Part shown: positions 53,384-62,848 of the stretch, one piece after another
Layout: every line of letters starts with the position of its first letter
Numbering within the stretch: position 1 is the first letter of the stretch
Assembly (NCBI GenBank): GCA_004297625.1
Contig: SCTY01000003.1
Location: forward strand, 248,001 to 312,000
Origin: Betaproteobacteria bacterium
GTDB lineage: Bacteria; Pseudomonadota; Gammaproteobacteria; Burkholderiales; SG8-39
Reading direction: 5' to 3'
Length of the DNA: 64,000 nucleotides
Notes under the pieces: model-generated
Databases searched by the model: none
Seen by the model: only the letters and a program-made list of their open reading frames with translations
Told to the model about the DNA's origin: nothing
Position numbers and translations under genes: made by a program

Positions 53384-53842
53384 CTAGCTCGGCAAGCGCG
53401 CGTGCGGCGCGCTGAACAGGTCTTCGGCCACCAGCCTGCTCGTCGGCATCTGCTGGTTCCACAGTACCATGAGCACGATGAGCTTGAGCTGCTCGAGGGT
53501 GAGCGCGTCGCCCGAGGCGGCAAGCGAGCGCTCGAGCACCAGCTCGCGCGTCACCGGATTGAGCAAGCCGGAGTGCTCGAGCGTCAGCAGGAACCCGCAG
53601 CACTCGGCATCCAGCTTGGCCAGTTCCCGCGGCGCGAATGCGCGAAATGAACGTCGCGCGTCGGGCAGCTCTACGGGTCCGGCTTGCGGGGCGCGCAGCA
53701 CACCGGCGAGCCATTGCAGCGCCTCGCTGATGTCGGCCTCTTCGAAGCCGGCCGCGGAGAGCTTCTTCGCCACGCGGTCGCTGTCGTGCGCGACCTCGGT
53801 CTGCTGGCAGTTCTCGAACACGTAAACCAGGATGTCATACAT
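53384..53842 (-). CDS. smg: Smg family protein (DUF494)
   Basis: 152 residues beginning MYDILVYVFENCQQ, the family signature, mostly helical. Conserved between dprA and topB or def in beta- and gammaproteobacteria; function unknown. The ATG has GGGAGCG upstream. No membrane segment. Confidence 0.94.
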   Translation of the reverse strand: MYDILVYVFENCQQTEVAHDSDRVAKKLSAAGFEEADISEALQWLAGVLRAPQAGPVELPDARRSFRAFAPRELAKLDAECCGFLLTLEHSGLLNPVTRELVLERSLAASGDALTLEQLKLIVLMVLWNQQMPTSRLVAEDLFSAPHARLPS

Positions 53843-53882
53843 AAGCGCTCCCTTCTTATTAACGCTGCATTGGGGATTACGT

Positions 53883-54983
53883 TTACCCGCGTTCCCCCTT
53901 CTCGAGGCGTTGGTATAGCCCGCCGGGCAGTGAGGTTATGCGTCCATCTAGCTCGAGCCGCAACAACTCCGAAGAAACTTGCTCCGCGGACATTCCGGCG
54001 CGCGAGCAAAGCGAGTCCACGTCCACCGGATCGTGGCCCATGTGCTGAAGCAAGCCGGCATCGCTTGGCTCGGCGCGCGGCGCGGTGGTCGAGGCGAAGC
54101 CGCTCGGTCGGAAGCCGCCGAGCTCGGCGAGCACGTCGTCCGCCGATTCGACGAGCTTTGCGCCCGACTTGATGAGCGCGTGGCAGCCCTTGGAGAGCGG
54201 CGAGTGGATCGACCCCGGTATGGCAAAGACCTCGCGCCCCTGATCGGCCGCGGCGCGCGCGGTGATGAGCGAGCCCGACGCCAGCGCCGCTTCGACGACC
54301 AGGCAGCCCTGCGCCAGGCCGCTGATCACCCGGTTGCGCCGCGGGAAGTTGTGCGCGAGCGGCGCGGTGCCGAGCGCAAACTCGGAAACGATCAGGCCAC
54401 GCGCAGCAATCTGCGCGGCGAGCTCCGCATTTCGGCGCGGATAGAGCACGTCGATGCCGGTGCCGAGCACGGCGATCGTGGACCCCGGGCCGGCGAGGCC
54501 GCCGCGATGCGCTGCCGCGTCGATGCCCAGTGCGAGTCCGGAAACGATGGTGAGCGCCGCCTGGCTCAAGGCCTTCGCGAAGCTTTCTGCGTTGCTCTCG
54601 CCCTGTGCGGTGGCGTTGCGGCTGCCGACGATCGCGAGCGCAGGAGCGCGCAATAGCTCGGTACGCCCGATGGCGTAGAGCAGTGCGGGCGGATCCGGCG
54701 TTTCCAGCAGCGCCGGCGGATAGATCTCGTCCGCGAGGGTGACGAGGGCATGGCCGGGTGCCGCTGCCCAGTCGAGAGCGCGCGCCACCGCATCGCGTAC
54801 TTCTCGCGACTCGAGCGCGTCGAGCGCCGCGCCGGGCGCGTATGCCGCGAGTTCGCTGTGCTTTCTTTCGAGGATCGCCGGCGGAAGGCCGAACTGACGC
54901 AGCATCGCGCGCAGTGCAGCGCCCCCAAGCCCGGGCGTGAGCGTCAGTTGCAGCCAGCTCGCGAGCCCGGGCTCTGCCCTCAT
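53883..54983 (-). CDS. dprA: DNA-processing protein DprA
   Basis: 366 residues. SAM-like N-terminus, Rossmann-like core with 'AIVGSRNATAQGE', 'SGLALGIDAAAHRGGL' and 'FPRRNRVISGL', and a C-terminal winged-helix DML1-like domain (about 305-366). Loads RecA onto incoming single strands in natural transformation. Three bases after the LysM gene stop. Its presence suggests competence but is common in non-competent bacteria too. Confidence 0.96.
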   Translation of the reverse strand: MRAEPGLASWLQLTLTPGLGGAALRAMLRQFGLPPAILERKHSELAAYAPGAALDALESREVRDAVARALDWAAAPGHALVTLADEIYPPALLETPDPPALLYAIGRTELLRAPALAIVGSRNATAQGESNAESFAKALSQAALTIVSGLALGIDAAAHRGGLAGPGSTIAVLGTGIDVLYPRRNAELAAQIAARGLIVSEFALGTAPLAHNFPRRNRVISGLAQGCLVVEAALASGSLITARAAADQGREVFAIPGSIHSPLSKGCHALIKSGAKLVESADDVLAELGGFRPSGFASTTAPRAEPSDAGLLQHMGHDPVDVDSLCSRAGMSAEQVSSELLRLELDGRITSLPGGLYQRLEKGERG

Positions 54984-54986
54984 GCC

Positions 54987-56054
54987 TTAAGGCGTGCGCA
55001 CGACATCCAGGGGACGGACAGGCGCGTTGAGGTTCATGATGAGCGCGTAGGATACGCGCTCGAAGACGCGGAAGACAAACGCCAGCCCCGCGCGCTCTTC
55101 AGGAAGCGGGATCAACGCCTCCGGATCGTTGCGCGCCTTGGTCGTGTCGCGCACCGTTCCCCCGAGGTTGTACAGCGCGAACACGTGTCCGAGCTCGATG
55201 CCGTCGACGCGGCCACGGTTGATGCTGATGATCTGCAGCGGCCCGGCCTCGCCGACCTTACCCAGCCCCCCGTAGATCGCCATGACTCGGCCGGCGATAT
55301 GCACGTCCGGCGCATGCGGCGCGTAGCTGATCGGTTGCGCGCGGCCCGCAGGGACGAGCTTGTCGCCCGCGTTCACTTCCTGCACCCCGCTGGTCAGCAC
55401 GACGGCGGTTGGATCGCCGGGCCGGGTGATTTGCGCGGTCCCAAGGTAGATCGCCTCGTAAGCGAGCACCTTGTCGGTGTCGGGATCGACCAGCGGCTTG
55501 CCGGGCCGGTAGACGTACCAGATTTGTTCTTTCGAGTCGCCGATGCCGCGCACGTAGGCCCTGTTGCCCGCGGAGAGGATGACGCGGTCCTGCTGCGTGG
55601 CCACGATGGTCGGTGCCTTGTCGAGCCCGTCGGGCTCGATGACCAGCGGTCGGGTCAGGAAGGGCTCGATGGCCGAGGGCGGAATGCTGGGAATCTGCTC
55701 GCGCGCGAGCGATTCGGCGCGCAGGCGCGGCGAGAGCTTCACCGTGCGGGAGCCCGGGGCGCCGGCGACCGAAAGCGTGCCGCGCGCACGGTCGAGCAGC
55801 AGCACCATTCCGGGATAGATTAGGTGCGGATTCTGGATCTGCTCGCGGTTCATTCCCCAAAGCTCCGGCCAGCGCCACGGGGCGTCGGTGTATCGAGAGG
55901 AAATTCCCCAAAGCGTGTCGCCGGGGACCACCACGTAACGGTCCGGCGCGTCGGGCTTGAGCACGAGCGGCCCGCGCGGCGCCTGGCCCCAAGCCAGGCC
56001 GACGGCAAGGAAGAAAACGAGCGTTGTGATAGACTTAGTGAACTGCTGGACCAT
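54987..56054 (-). CDS. Secreted LysM-domain protein
   Basis: 355 residues from ATG at 56054 with a signal peptide 'SITTLVFFLAVGLAWGQA'. One LysM domain (about 45-95: 'YVVVPGDTLWGISSRYTDAP ... NPHLIYPGMVLLL') for peptidoglycan binding, then about 250 residues of beta-rich sequence. Family members next to dprA in this group are conserved but of unknown role; cell-wall association is inferred. An upstream in-frame start lacks a signal peptide at its N-terminus. Confidence 0.88.
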   Translation of the reverse strand: MVQQFTKSITTLVFFLAVGLAWGQAPRGPLVLKPDAPDRYVVVPGDTLWGISSRYTDAPWRWPELWGMNREQIQNPHLIYPGMVLLLDRARGTLSVAGAPGSRTVKLSPRLRAESLAREQIPSIPPSAIEPFLTRPLVIEPDGLDKAPTIVATQQDRVILSAGNRAYVRGIGDSKEQIWYVYRPGKPLVDPDTDKVLAYEAIYLGTAQITRPGDPTAVVLTSGVQEVNAGDKLVPAGRAQPISYAPHAPDVHIAGRVMAIYGGLGKVGEAGPLQIISINRGRVDGIELGHVFALYNLGGTVRDTTKARNDPEALIPLPEERAGLAFVFRVFERVSYALIMNLNAPVRPLDVVRTP

Positions 56055-56153
56055 GGCTACCCCGTCCCTTTCGCGGCTTCCTGGACCGGCTGGAAAATCG
56101 TTTTTTCGACCCAATGTGGGTGCATCCAAGGCCGAATAGCTTATATGTAGCGT

Positions 56154-56173
56154 TAGATTCTCCACATAATCTA
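56154..56173. promoter_or_regulatory. Inverted repeat TAGATT-N8-AATCTA in the lysM-def gap
   Basis: Perfect 6-bp arms around eight bases in the AT-rich divergent gap (56055-56201) between lysM and def. It could be an operator or part of divergent promoters; no clear -35/-10 pair was found. Nothing else is visible in the gap. Confidence 0.3.
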
Positions 56174-56201
56174 TTCAATTTGCAAGCGAAATTGTCCTCA
56201 G

Positions 56202-56705
56202 ATGGCGCTTTTGAACATACTCCGCTACCCCGACGCCCGGCTCCATAAGGTGGCCGCCCCGGTCACCGTGTTCGACGAAAACCTGAAGAAGCTGGTCGCG
56301 GACATGGCTGAAACCCTGTACGCCGTCCCCGGCATCGGGCTCGCTGCCACACAAGTCGACGTGCACAAGCAGGTGATCGTCGTCGACGTATCCGAGCGTC
56401 GCGACACGCTGATCGTGCTCGTCAACCCGGAGATCGTGGAGGCGACGGGCGTATCCGACATCGAAGAGGGTTGCCTCTCGGTACCGACGATCTACGAACT
56501 CGTCGAACGCGCCGAGCGCGTGAAGGTGCGCGCCTACGATCAGAACGGCAACGCGTTCACGCTGGAAGCGCAGGGCCTGCTTTCGGTCTGCATCCAGCAC
56601 GAGATGGATCATCTGAAGGGCAAGGTCTTCATCGAGTACTTGTCGCAGCTCAAGCAGCAGCGCATCCGCGCCAAGCTGGCCAAGCAGCTGCGCAAGACCG
56701 CCTGA
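56202..56705 (+). CDS. def: Peptide deformylase
   Basis: 167 residues with all three motifs: GIGLAATQ at 44-51, EGCLS with C91, and QHEMDH with H133, E134 and H137 binding the metal. Removes the formyl group from nascent N-termini. Paired with fmt, ten bases downstream, which adds that group. Ribosome site is poor (GTCCTCAG), so the start rests on family length. Confidence 0.97.
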   Translation: MALLNILRYPDARLHKVAAPVTVFDENLKKLVADMAETLYAVPGIGLAATQVDVHKQVIVVDVSERRDTLIVLVNPEIVEATGVSDIEEGCLSVPTIYELVERAERVKVRAYDQNGNAFTLEAQGLLSVCIQHEMDHLKGKVFIEYLSQLKQQRIRAKLAKQLRKTA

Positions 56706-56715
56706 CGCCGCTTTC

Positions 56716-57636
56716 CTGCGCCTAGTCTTCGCGGGCACCCCGGAGTTCGCCGAGCGAGCTTTGGCCCGCCTCGTGGCCGCCGGCCACGACGTCGCTCTTG
56801 TCCTTACCCAGCCGGATCGACCCGCCGGCCGCGGCATGCGGCCGCTTCCTAGCCCGGTCAAGCGCCTTGCGAGCGGGTATGGGATCGAAGTCTTCCAGCC
56901 GACGGGGTTGAAGGCTCCGGAGGCGATTGCGCGCGTGCGCGAGGTCGGCGCCGATGCGCTGGTCGTCGCGGCTTACGGTCTCATCGTGCCGGCGCCGCTT
57001 CTCGAGCTGGGCCGCTTTGGCGCCATCAACATCCACGCTTCTCTACTGCCCCGCTGGCGCGGCGCGGCGCCGATTCAGCGCGCGCTTCTCGCGGGCGATG
57101 CGCGCACCGGAATCTCGATCATGCAAATGGACGTCGGCCTGGACACCGGCCCGGTGCTCGCTCAGCGCGCGATCAGCATCGATCGGGAGGACGACGCAGG
57201 CACGCTGCACGACAAGCTCGCCGACCTGGGCGGCGCCGTGATCGTGGAGGCGCTGGCCGAGGTTGCTGCCGGCCGGCTGCATGCAAAGCCGCAGCCCGAA
57301 GAAGGGGTCAGGTACGCACACAAGATCGACAAGGCCGAAACGCGGATCGAGTGGTCGCGGCCCGCGCTCGAGCTCGAGCGCGCCGTGCGTGCATTCCGCC
57401 CGTGGCCGGGTGCATGGACCACGCTTGAGGGCGAGCCGATCAAGATCTGGCGCGCGCACGTGGTGGAGGGCGTCGGGCCCGCCGGAATGGTTAACGTAAA
57501 CGGAAATCGGCTGCTGGTCGGTTGTGGCAACGGCATGCTGGCCATCGAGGAGCTGCAGCGCGCCGGGGCAAAGCGCCTGGCGGTTGCCGATTTCCTGCGC
57601 GGCCGAACGCTCGAGCCCGGCGCCCGCTTCACGTGA
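56716..57636 (+). CDS. fmt: Methionyl-tRNA formyltransferase, apparent CTG start
   Basis: The frame encodes RLVFAGTPEFAERALARLV, the invariant Fmt N-terminus, directly after CTG at 56716, ten bases past the def stop. No ATG, GTG or TTG exists upstream in frame; the first conventional start (TTG at 56761) loses the FAGTPEF core. CTG gives 306 residues, near the usual 310. 'INIHASLLPRWRGAAPIQRAL' carries the catalytic Asn/His, with Asp later in 'MDVGLDTG'. Formylates initiator Met-tRNA. The rsmB start overlaps its stop (GTGA). Confidence 0.93.
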   Translation: MRLVFAGTPEFAERALARLVAAGHDVALVLTQPDRPAGRGMRPLPSPVKRLASGYGIEVFQPTGLKAPEAIARVREVGADALVVAAYGLIVPAPLLELGRFGAINIHASLLPRWRGAAPIQRALLAGDARTGISIMQMDVGLDTGPVLAQRAISIDREDDAGTLHDKLADLGGAVIVEALAEVAAGRLHAKPQPEEGVRYAHKIDKAETRIEWSRPALELERAVRAFRPWPGAWTTLEGEPIKIWRAHVVEGVGPAGMVNVNGNRLLVGCGNGMLAIEELQRAGAKRLAVADFLRGRTLEPGARFT

Positions 57637-58910
57637 AAGCCGTCGCGACGCTAGCACCGGCGCTGCGCGACGCGGCGCGGATGGTCGCCCGTGTGGCGGC
57701 GGGGCGCAGCCTCGCCGAAGAGTTCGGCCACGCCGCCGAGGAGGGGGTGGAAACGCCGCGCGCGGCGCTGCTCGATCTCACCCACGGCACGCTGCGCCGT
57801 CATGGGCGCGTGCAGTTCATCGTGCGCGAGCTTTCACGCCGCGGCCAGCCGGAGCCGCTCGTCGAGGCGCTCCTGTGGTGCTCGCTCTATGCGCTCGAGT
57901 CCGCACGCTACGCCGACTACACCGTGGTCGATCAGGCGGTGCGCGCCTGCGCGCTGCTCGAGCGTTGGACCGCAAAGGGCTACGTGAACGGCCTGCTGCG
58001 CAGTTATCTGCGCGAGCGCGCCTCGCTCCAGCGCCGCATCTCCACAAGCGCGGAGGCGAATTATCAGCATCCGCAATGGTGGATCGATCTCGTGCGATCG
58101 GCGTACCCGGGCAGGTGGGAGGACGTGATGGCGGCGGGCAATTCCCATCCGCCGATGACGTTGCGAGTCAACACCCAGCGGGTAAGCGTCGAGCAGTACG
58201 CCGCTCGGCTCGCCGCAGCCGGGATGCAGGCGCGGTCGCTCGGCGACGCGGCGCTGCGCCTCGAGCGCGCGGTTCCGGCGGAGCGGCTCCCCGGTTTCGC
58301 GCAAGGCGAGGTTTCGGTGCAGGACTTCGGCGCGCAGCGCGCTGCCCGCTGCCTAGAGCTCGCCCCAGGCCAGCGGGTGCTCGATGCGTGTGCAGCGCCA
58401 GGCGGCAAGAGCGCGCATATCCTTGAAAGCGCGGACGTCTCGCTCACGGCACTGGAAGCCGATGCCTCCCGCCGCGCGCGCATCGAGCGCAATCTCGAGC
58501 GCTTGGGACTCGCGGCGACGATCCGCACCGCGGATTGCACGCAGCTCGATGCGTGGTGGGACGGCACGCCGTTCGACCGCGTGCTCGCCGACGTTCCGTG
58601 CTCGGCCTCTGGCGTGGCGCGCCGCCATCCGGACGTCAAATGGCTGCGCCGCGCAACCGACCTGCCTGCGTTCGCGGCGCGCCAGGCGGCGATCCTCGAT
58701 GCGCTTTGGCAGGCTCTCGCGGCGGGTGGTAAATTGCTGTATGTCACCTGCTCGCTGTTTCCGCAGGAGAACGAGGAACTGGTCGAGGCCTTCGTCGCCC
58801 GGGCGCAAGGCGCGCGGCGCGTGCCATTGACCGACGGCGCGCCGCCGCAGTGGCTGCCCGGAGAGGACCACGACGGTTTTTTTTACGCGCTGATCCAAAA
58901 ACAAGCCTGA
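57633..58910 (+). CDS. rsmB: 16S rRNA (cytosine967-C5)-methyltransferase RsmB
   Basis: 425 residues from a GTG overlapping the fmt stop. N-terminal NusB-like RNA-binding domain (about 1-140), SAM site 'VLDACAAPGGKSAHI' near 250 and catalytic 'DVPCSASGVARRHPDVKW' near 320. Methylates C967 of 16S rRNA. Confidence 0.96.
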   Translation: MKAVATLAPALRDAARMVARVAAGRSLAEEFGHAAEEGVETPRAALLDLTHGTLRRHGRVQFIVRELSRRGQPEPLVEALLWCSLYALESARYADYTVVDQAVRACALLERWTAKGYVNGLLRSYLRERASLQRRISTSAEANYQHPQWWIDLVRSAYPGRWEDVMAAGNSHPPMTLRVNTQRVSVEQYAARLAAAGMQARSLGDAALRLERAVPAERLPGFAQGEVSVQDFGAQRAARCLELAPGQRVLDACAAPGGKSAHILESADVSLTALEADASRRARIERNLERLGLAATIRTADCTQLDAWWDGTPFDRVLADVPCSASGVARRHPDVKWLRRATDLPAFAARQAAILDALWQALAAGGKLLYVTCSLFPQENEELVEAFVARAQGARRVPLTDGAPPQWLPGEDHDGFFYALIQKQA

Positions 58911-58921
58911 CGCGACGCGCG

Positions 58922-59530
58922 ATGCGCCGCATCGCCTTCCTCACGAGAGTCCTCCTGGTGCTCGCGTCCTGCAGCGCGTTTGCGGCGCTCGCCGATACCA
59001 TCGAGGTGCGCAACGCGACGGTGCGCCCGACGGAGGATGGCCTGGTGCTCGACGCCGACTTTGCCTTCGAGCTCACGCCGCGCCTTGTCGATATCGTGAC
59101 GAACGGCGTGCCGCTGTACTTCCGCGTCGATTTCGAGCTCACGCGGCGGCGCTGGTACTGGTTCGACGAGACCACGGCCACCCGCCGGCTGCAGCTGCGG
59201 CTGTCCTATCATGCGCTGTCGCGCCAGTACCGGCTTTCCACCGGGCTCCTGTCGCAGAATTTTTCGACGCTGGAGGAAGCGCTCAACGTGCTGAAGCGGG
59301 TCCGCAGCTGGCTGGTGGTCGAACGCATCGTGCCGCTCTCGGGGGATTACGAGGCGGCGGTGCGAATGCGGCACGACACCTCGCTTCTGCCCAAGCCGTT
59401 TCAGCTCAGCGTGCTCACCGGGCGCGAGCTGCATCTTGAATCGCCGTGGTACCGCTTCACGCTCCATTCGCTCGAGCAGGCGCCGGCGCCGGTGGAAAGC
59501 CGCGAGCCGCGCGGAGCGCTCGAGCGATGA
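58922..59530 (+). CDS. DUF4390 family secreted protein
   Basis: 202 residues with a signal peptide (FLTRVLLVLASCSAFAALA) and a beta-rich body matching the DUF4390 proteins that sit between rsmB and ntrY in betaproteobacteria. Function unknown. Its stop overlaps the ntrY start (ATGA), so it is made together with the sensor kinase; a role in the envelope part of NtrY sensing is only a guess. Confidence 0.87.
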   Translation: MRRIAFLTRVLLVLASCSAFAALADTIEVRNATVRPTEDGLVLDADFAFELTPRLVDIVTNGVPLYFRVDFELTRRRWYWFDETTATRRLQLRLSYHALSRQYRLSTGLLSQNFSTLEEALNVLKRVRSWLVVERIVPLSGDYEAAVRMRHDTSLLPKPFQLSVLTGRELHLESPWYRFTLHSLEQAPAPVESREPRGALER

Positions 59531-61599
59531 AGCTCGTGCTCATCGTCGGCGGCGCGGTCGCTGCTCTGGGACTGTTCCTCCTCGCCACGGCGAGCGGCGA
59601 CACGGGACTGCTCGAGCGCCACTATCCGCTCCTTGTCGCGCTCAACGCGGCGCTTGCGGCCCTGCTCGCGGGGCTCGTCGGCTACCAGCTGCTCGCCTTT
59701 GCACGGCGCTACCGCGCCCGCGTGTTCGGCGCGCGGCTCACGCTGCGGCTCTTGACCCGCTTCGCGGCGCTCGCCGTGCTGCCCGGGCTGCTGGTGTATG
59801 CGGTGTCGGTGCAGTTCCTGACGCGCTCGATCGAGTCGTGGTTCGACGTGAAAGTCGACGCCGCGCTCGAGGGCGGCATCACCCTCGGGCAGCAGGCCAT
59901 CGACCAGATGATGCTCGATCTGCAGGGAAAGGCGCGCACGCTCGCGCTCGACCTGCCCGATGTTGCGGTCGGCCAGCTGCCGACACGCCTGGAACGGCTG
60001 CGCGCGCAGCTCGGCGTAGACGAGGCGGTGGTCATGAGCGCGAACGGGAGGCTCATCGCGAGCGCGAGCCAGGACGTGAGCAGGCTTCTGCCCGAACTGC
60101 CGGGCAGAGACCTGTTGCGCCAGGCGCGTGCGAACCGTGGCCGCACCGCCATCGACCTCGCCGGCGGGCGGCCGGTCGCGTTGCGCGTCATCGTGCCGCT
60201 CGATTCCCCGGGCCTCGCCGAAGAGACGCGCTACCTGCAGCTGCGCAATAGCGTGCCATCGTCCTTTTCGCGCAGCGCCGAGGCGGTCGAGGCGGCGTAT
60301 CGCGACTACCGCGAATTGGCGATATCGCGCGACGGGCTGAAGCGCATCTACGTGGTGACGCTCACCTTTGCGCTGCTCATGGCGCTTTTCGTCGCCGTGG
60401 CGGTCGCCGTGACGCAGTCCAACCTGCTCGCCGAGCCGCTCGCGAATCTCGCGCAGGCGACGCAGGCGGTGGCGCGCGGCGATTTTTCGCGCGAAATGGC
60501 CGTCACCAGCCGCGACGAGCTCGGCGTACTCACCGAGTCGTTCAATTCCATGACGCGCCAGCTCGCGGAGGCGCGGCGCGTGGTGGAGTCCAACCGCGCG
60601 GCGCTCGAGGCGGCGAAGGCCCACCTCGAGAATATCCTCGCCAACCTTTCGGCGGGGGTGCTGGTGTTCGACCACGAGCTCAATCTCGGCATCTCGAACC
60701 ACGGCGCCCATGCCATTCTCGGCGGCGAGCTCGAGGGCTTCGCGGAGCGCATGCGCGAGAACTTCGCCGAGCACGGCGACAAGGACTGGCAGCTCGACCT
60801 CGCCCTCAAGGCCGGCAAGACCGTGCACGCGCGCGGCGCGCGGCTGCCGCAGGCCACCGGCGGCGGATATGTGGTGGTGTTCGACGACATCACCCAGCTC
60901 ATCCAGGCGCAGCGCGCCACGGCCTGGGCGGAGGTGGCGCGCCGGCTCGCCCACGAGATCAAGAACCCCCTCACCCCGATTCAGCTGTCGGCCGAGCGGC
61001 TGGAGATGAAGCTCGCGGACCGGCTCTCGCGCGAGGACGCGGAAACGCTAAGGCGCGCCACCGAGACGATCGTCAGCCAGGTATCCGCGCTCAAGGCTAT
61101 GGTGGACGATTTCCGCGACTACGCGCGCCTCCCCGCGCCGGCGCCGACGCGCCTGGATCTCAACGCGCTGGTGCGCGACGTGCTCGCGCTGTACGAGAAT
61201 TCGAGCGTGCCGATTACCAAGCGCCTGCATGAAGGCCTGCCTGCCGTATGGGCCGACGGCGCGCAAATGCGTCAGGTGATCCACAACCTGGTGCAGAACG
61301 CGCAGGACGCGCTGGAGAGCGCGCGGCAGAGCGGCGCCGCAGCCGCGATCGAGGTGCGCACCGAGCTCGCCGGCGACAAGGTGCGCCTCGCCGTCTCCGA
61401 CAACGGCGCCGGTTTCCCGGAGGAACTGATGGCGCGCATTTTCGAGCCTTACGTCACCAGCAAGCCGCGCGGTACGGGGCTCGGTCTTGCCATAGTGAAG
61501 AAGATCGTCGACGAGCACCAAGGCAGCGTCGCGATCGAAAACCGCCCGAGCAGCGGGGCATCGGTCAGCGTGTTCCTGCCGCTGGCGAAGGCGGCATAG
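59527..61599 (+). CDS. ntrY: NtrY-type membrane sensor histidine kinase
   Basis: 690 residues. Membrane helices near 3-22, 38-58, 78-95 and 275-300 frame a periplasmic segment. A HAMP domain (about 300-350) and PAS domain follow, then HisKA with H476 in ARRLAHEIKNPLTP and ATP-binding N, G1 and G2 boxes ('NLVQNAQDAL', 'DNGAGFP', 'GTGLGLAIVKK'). Phosphorylates NtrX. Known family roles: nitrogen, redox and envelope responses. The start overlaps DUF4390. Confidence 0.93.
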   Translation: MKLVLIVGGAVAALGLFLLATASGDTGLLERHYPLLVALNAALAALLAGLVGYQLLAFARRYRARVFGARLTLRLLTRFAALAVLPGLLVYAVSVQFLTRSIESWFDVKVDAALEGGITLGQQAIDQMMLDLQGKARTLALDLPDVAVGQLPTRLERLRAQLGVDEAVVMSANGRLIASASQDVSRLLPELPGRDLLRQARANRGRTAIDLAGGRPVALRVIVPLDSPGLAEETRYLQLRNSVPSSFSRSAEAVEAAYRDYRELAISRDGLKRIYVVTLTFALLMALFVAVAVAVTQSNLLAEPLANLAQATQAVARGDFSREMAVTSRDELGVLTESFNSMTRQLAEARRVVESNRAALEAAKAHLENILANLSAGVLVFDHELNLGISNHGAHAILGGELEGFAERMRENFAEHGDKDWQLDLALKAGKTVHARGARLPQATGGGYVVVFDDITQLIQAQRATAWAEVARRLAHEIKNPLTPIQLSAERLEMKLADRLSREDAETLRRATETIVSQVSALKAMVDDFRDYARLPAPAPTRLDLNALVRDVLALYENSSVPITKRLHEGLPAVWADGAQMRQVIHNLVQNAQDALESARQSGAAAAIEVRTELAGDKVRLAVSDNGAGFPEELMARIFEPYVTSKPRGTGLGLAIVKKIVDEHQGSVAIENRPSSGASVSVFLPLAKAA

Positions 61600-61603
61600 C
61601 GCG

Positions 61604-62848
61604 ATGGCGCAGATTCTCGTAGTCGACGACGAGGTCGGCATCCGCGAGCTTCTTTCGGAGATCCTCGCCGACGAGGGGCACCAGGTGATGCTTGCCGAGA
61701 GCGCCGGCGAAGCGCGCCGCTTGCGCGAGCGCGCGAGGCCCGATCTCGTGCTGCTCGATATCTGGATGCCGGACACCGACGGCGTGACGCTTCTCAAGGA
61801 GTGGGCGGCGAGCGGGCTGCTCACCATGCCGGTAGTGATGATGTCCGGGCACGCCACCATCGAGACCGCGGTCGAGGCGACCCGCATTGGCGCGCTCGAC
61901 TTTCTCGAGAAGCCGATCGCGCTTCAACGCCTGCTCGCCACCGTCAAGCGCGCGTTGCGCAGTCCGGAAGCGGCCGCCGCGCCGCAGCTTTCGCTGGGCG
62001 CTCTTGGCCGCTCGCCCGCGCTCGCCGATACGAAGAAGCGGCTGGCGCAGCTCGCGCAATCCGGCGCGCCGCTCCTGCTGCGCGGCGAACGCGGCATGCG
62101 CCCGGAGCTCTTCGCGCGGCTGCTCGCCGCGCCTGCCGCGCCCTTCCTCGCCGGCGCGGAGCTCTTGGGCGAGGCGCCTTCCGACCTTCTCGGCAAGGCG
62201 GCAGGGGGAATTCTTTTCTTGCCCGATCTGTCGCGCCTCGGGCGCGCCGAGCAGCGCAACCTCGAATTCCTGCTCGCGCGCGCCGAGAAGCACAAGGCGC
62301 GGCTCGTGTCGTTTTCGCCGGTCGATGCGCGCGCGCTTGCGGAGAAGCACGAATTCGACGCGGAGCTCGCCGCGCGCCTGGGCGAGCTCACCGTGCGCCT
62401 GCCCGCGCTGCGCGAATTCGCCGAGGACGTGCCCGATCTCGCGTCGCTCATGCTCGCGCAGCTGGTCGAGAGCCGCGCCTGTCCGCCGCGGCGCCTCAGC
62501 ATCGCAGCGCTCAACGCGCTGCGCCACCACGCGTGGCCCGGGAACCTCGCCGAGCTGGAGGGCGTGGTCAAGGACCTCGGGCTCGGCTCCTTCGAAGAGG
62601 AGGTGCAGCTCGAGGACGTCGAGCGCGCGCTCGCCGCGCGCGCGGCGCCCGCGGCGCTGCCCGAGGTTCTGCTCGACCGTCCGTACCGCGAGGCGCGCGA
62701 GGCCTTCGAGCGCGTCTATTTCGAGCACCTGCTCAGCCGCGAGCATGGCAGCATGTCGCGCGTCGCGGACCGCTCGGGGCTCGAGCGCACGCATCTTTAC
62801 CGCAAGCTGAAGGCGCTCGGGCTTCCGGTCGGGCGCCGCGAAGAATGA
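61604..62848 (+). CDS. ntrX: NtrX-type response regulator with degenerate AAA+ domain
   Basis: 414 residues. Receiver domain with phosphoacceptor D52 (LLDIWMPD), a central region aligned with the sigma-54 AAA+ domain, and a Fis-type helix-turn-helix (MSRVADRSGLERTHLYRKLKALGL) at the end. The AAA+ part lacks Walker A (GERGMRPE where GESGTGKE is usual), lacks GAFTGA and has Walker B reduced to ILFLPDLS. It is therefore unlikely to hydrolyse ATP or open sigma-54 promoters. Four bases after ntrY; overlaps trkA. Confidence 0.92.
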   Translation: MAQILVVDDEVGIRELLSEILADEGHQVMLAESAGEARRLRERARPDLVLLDIWMPDTDGVTLLKEWAASGLLTMPVVMMSGHATIETAVEATRIGALDFLEKPIALQRLLATVKRALRSPEAAAAPQLSLGALGRSPALADTKKRLAQLAQSGAPLLLRGERGMRPELFARLLAAPAAPFLAGAELLGEAPSDLLGKAAGGILFLPDLSRLGRAEQRNLEFLLARAEKHKARLVSFSPVDARALAEKHEFDAELAARLGELTVRLPALREFAEDVPDLASLMLAQLVESRACPPRRLSIAALNALRHHAWPGNLAELEGVVKDLGLGSFEEEVQLEDVERALAARAAPAALPEVLLDRPYREAREAFERVYFEHLLSREHGSMSRVADRSGLERTHLYRKLKALGLPVGRREE

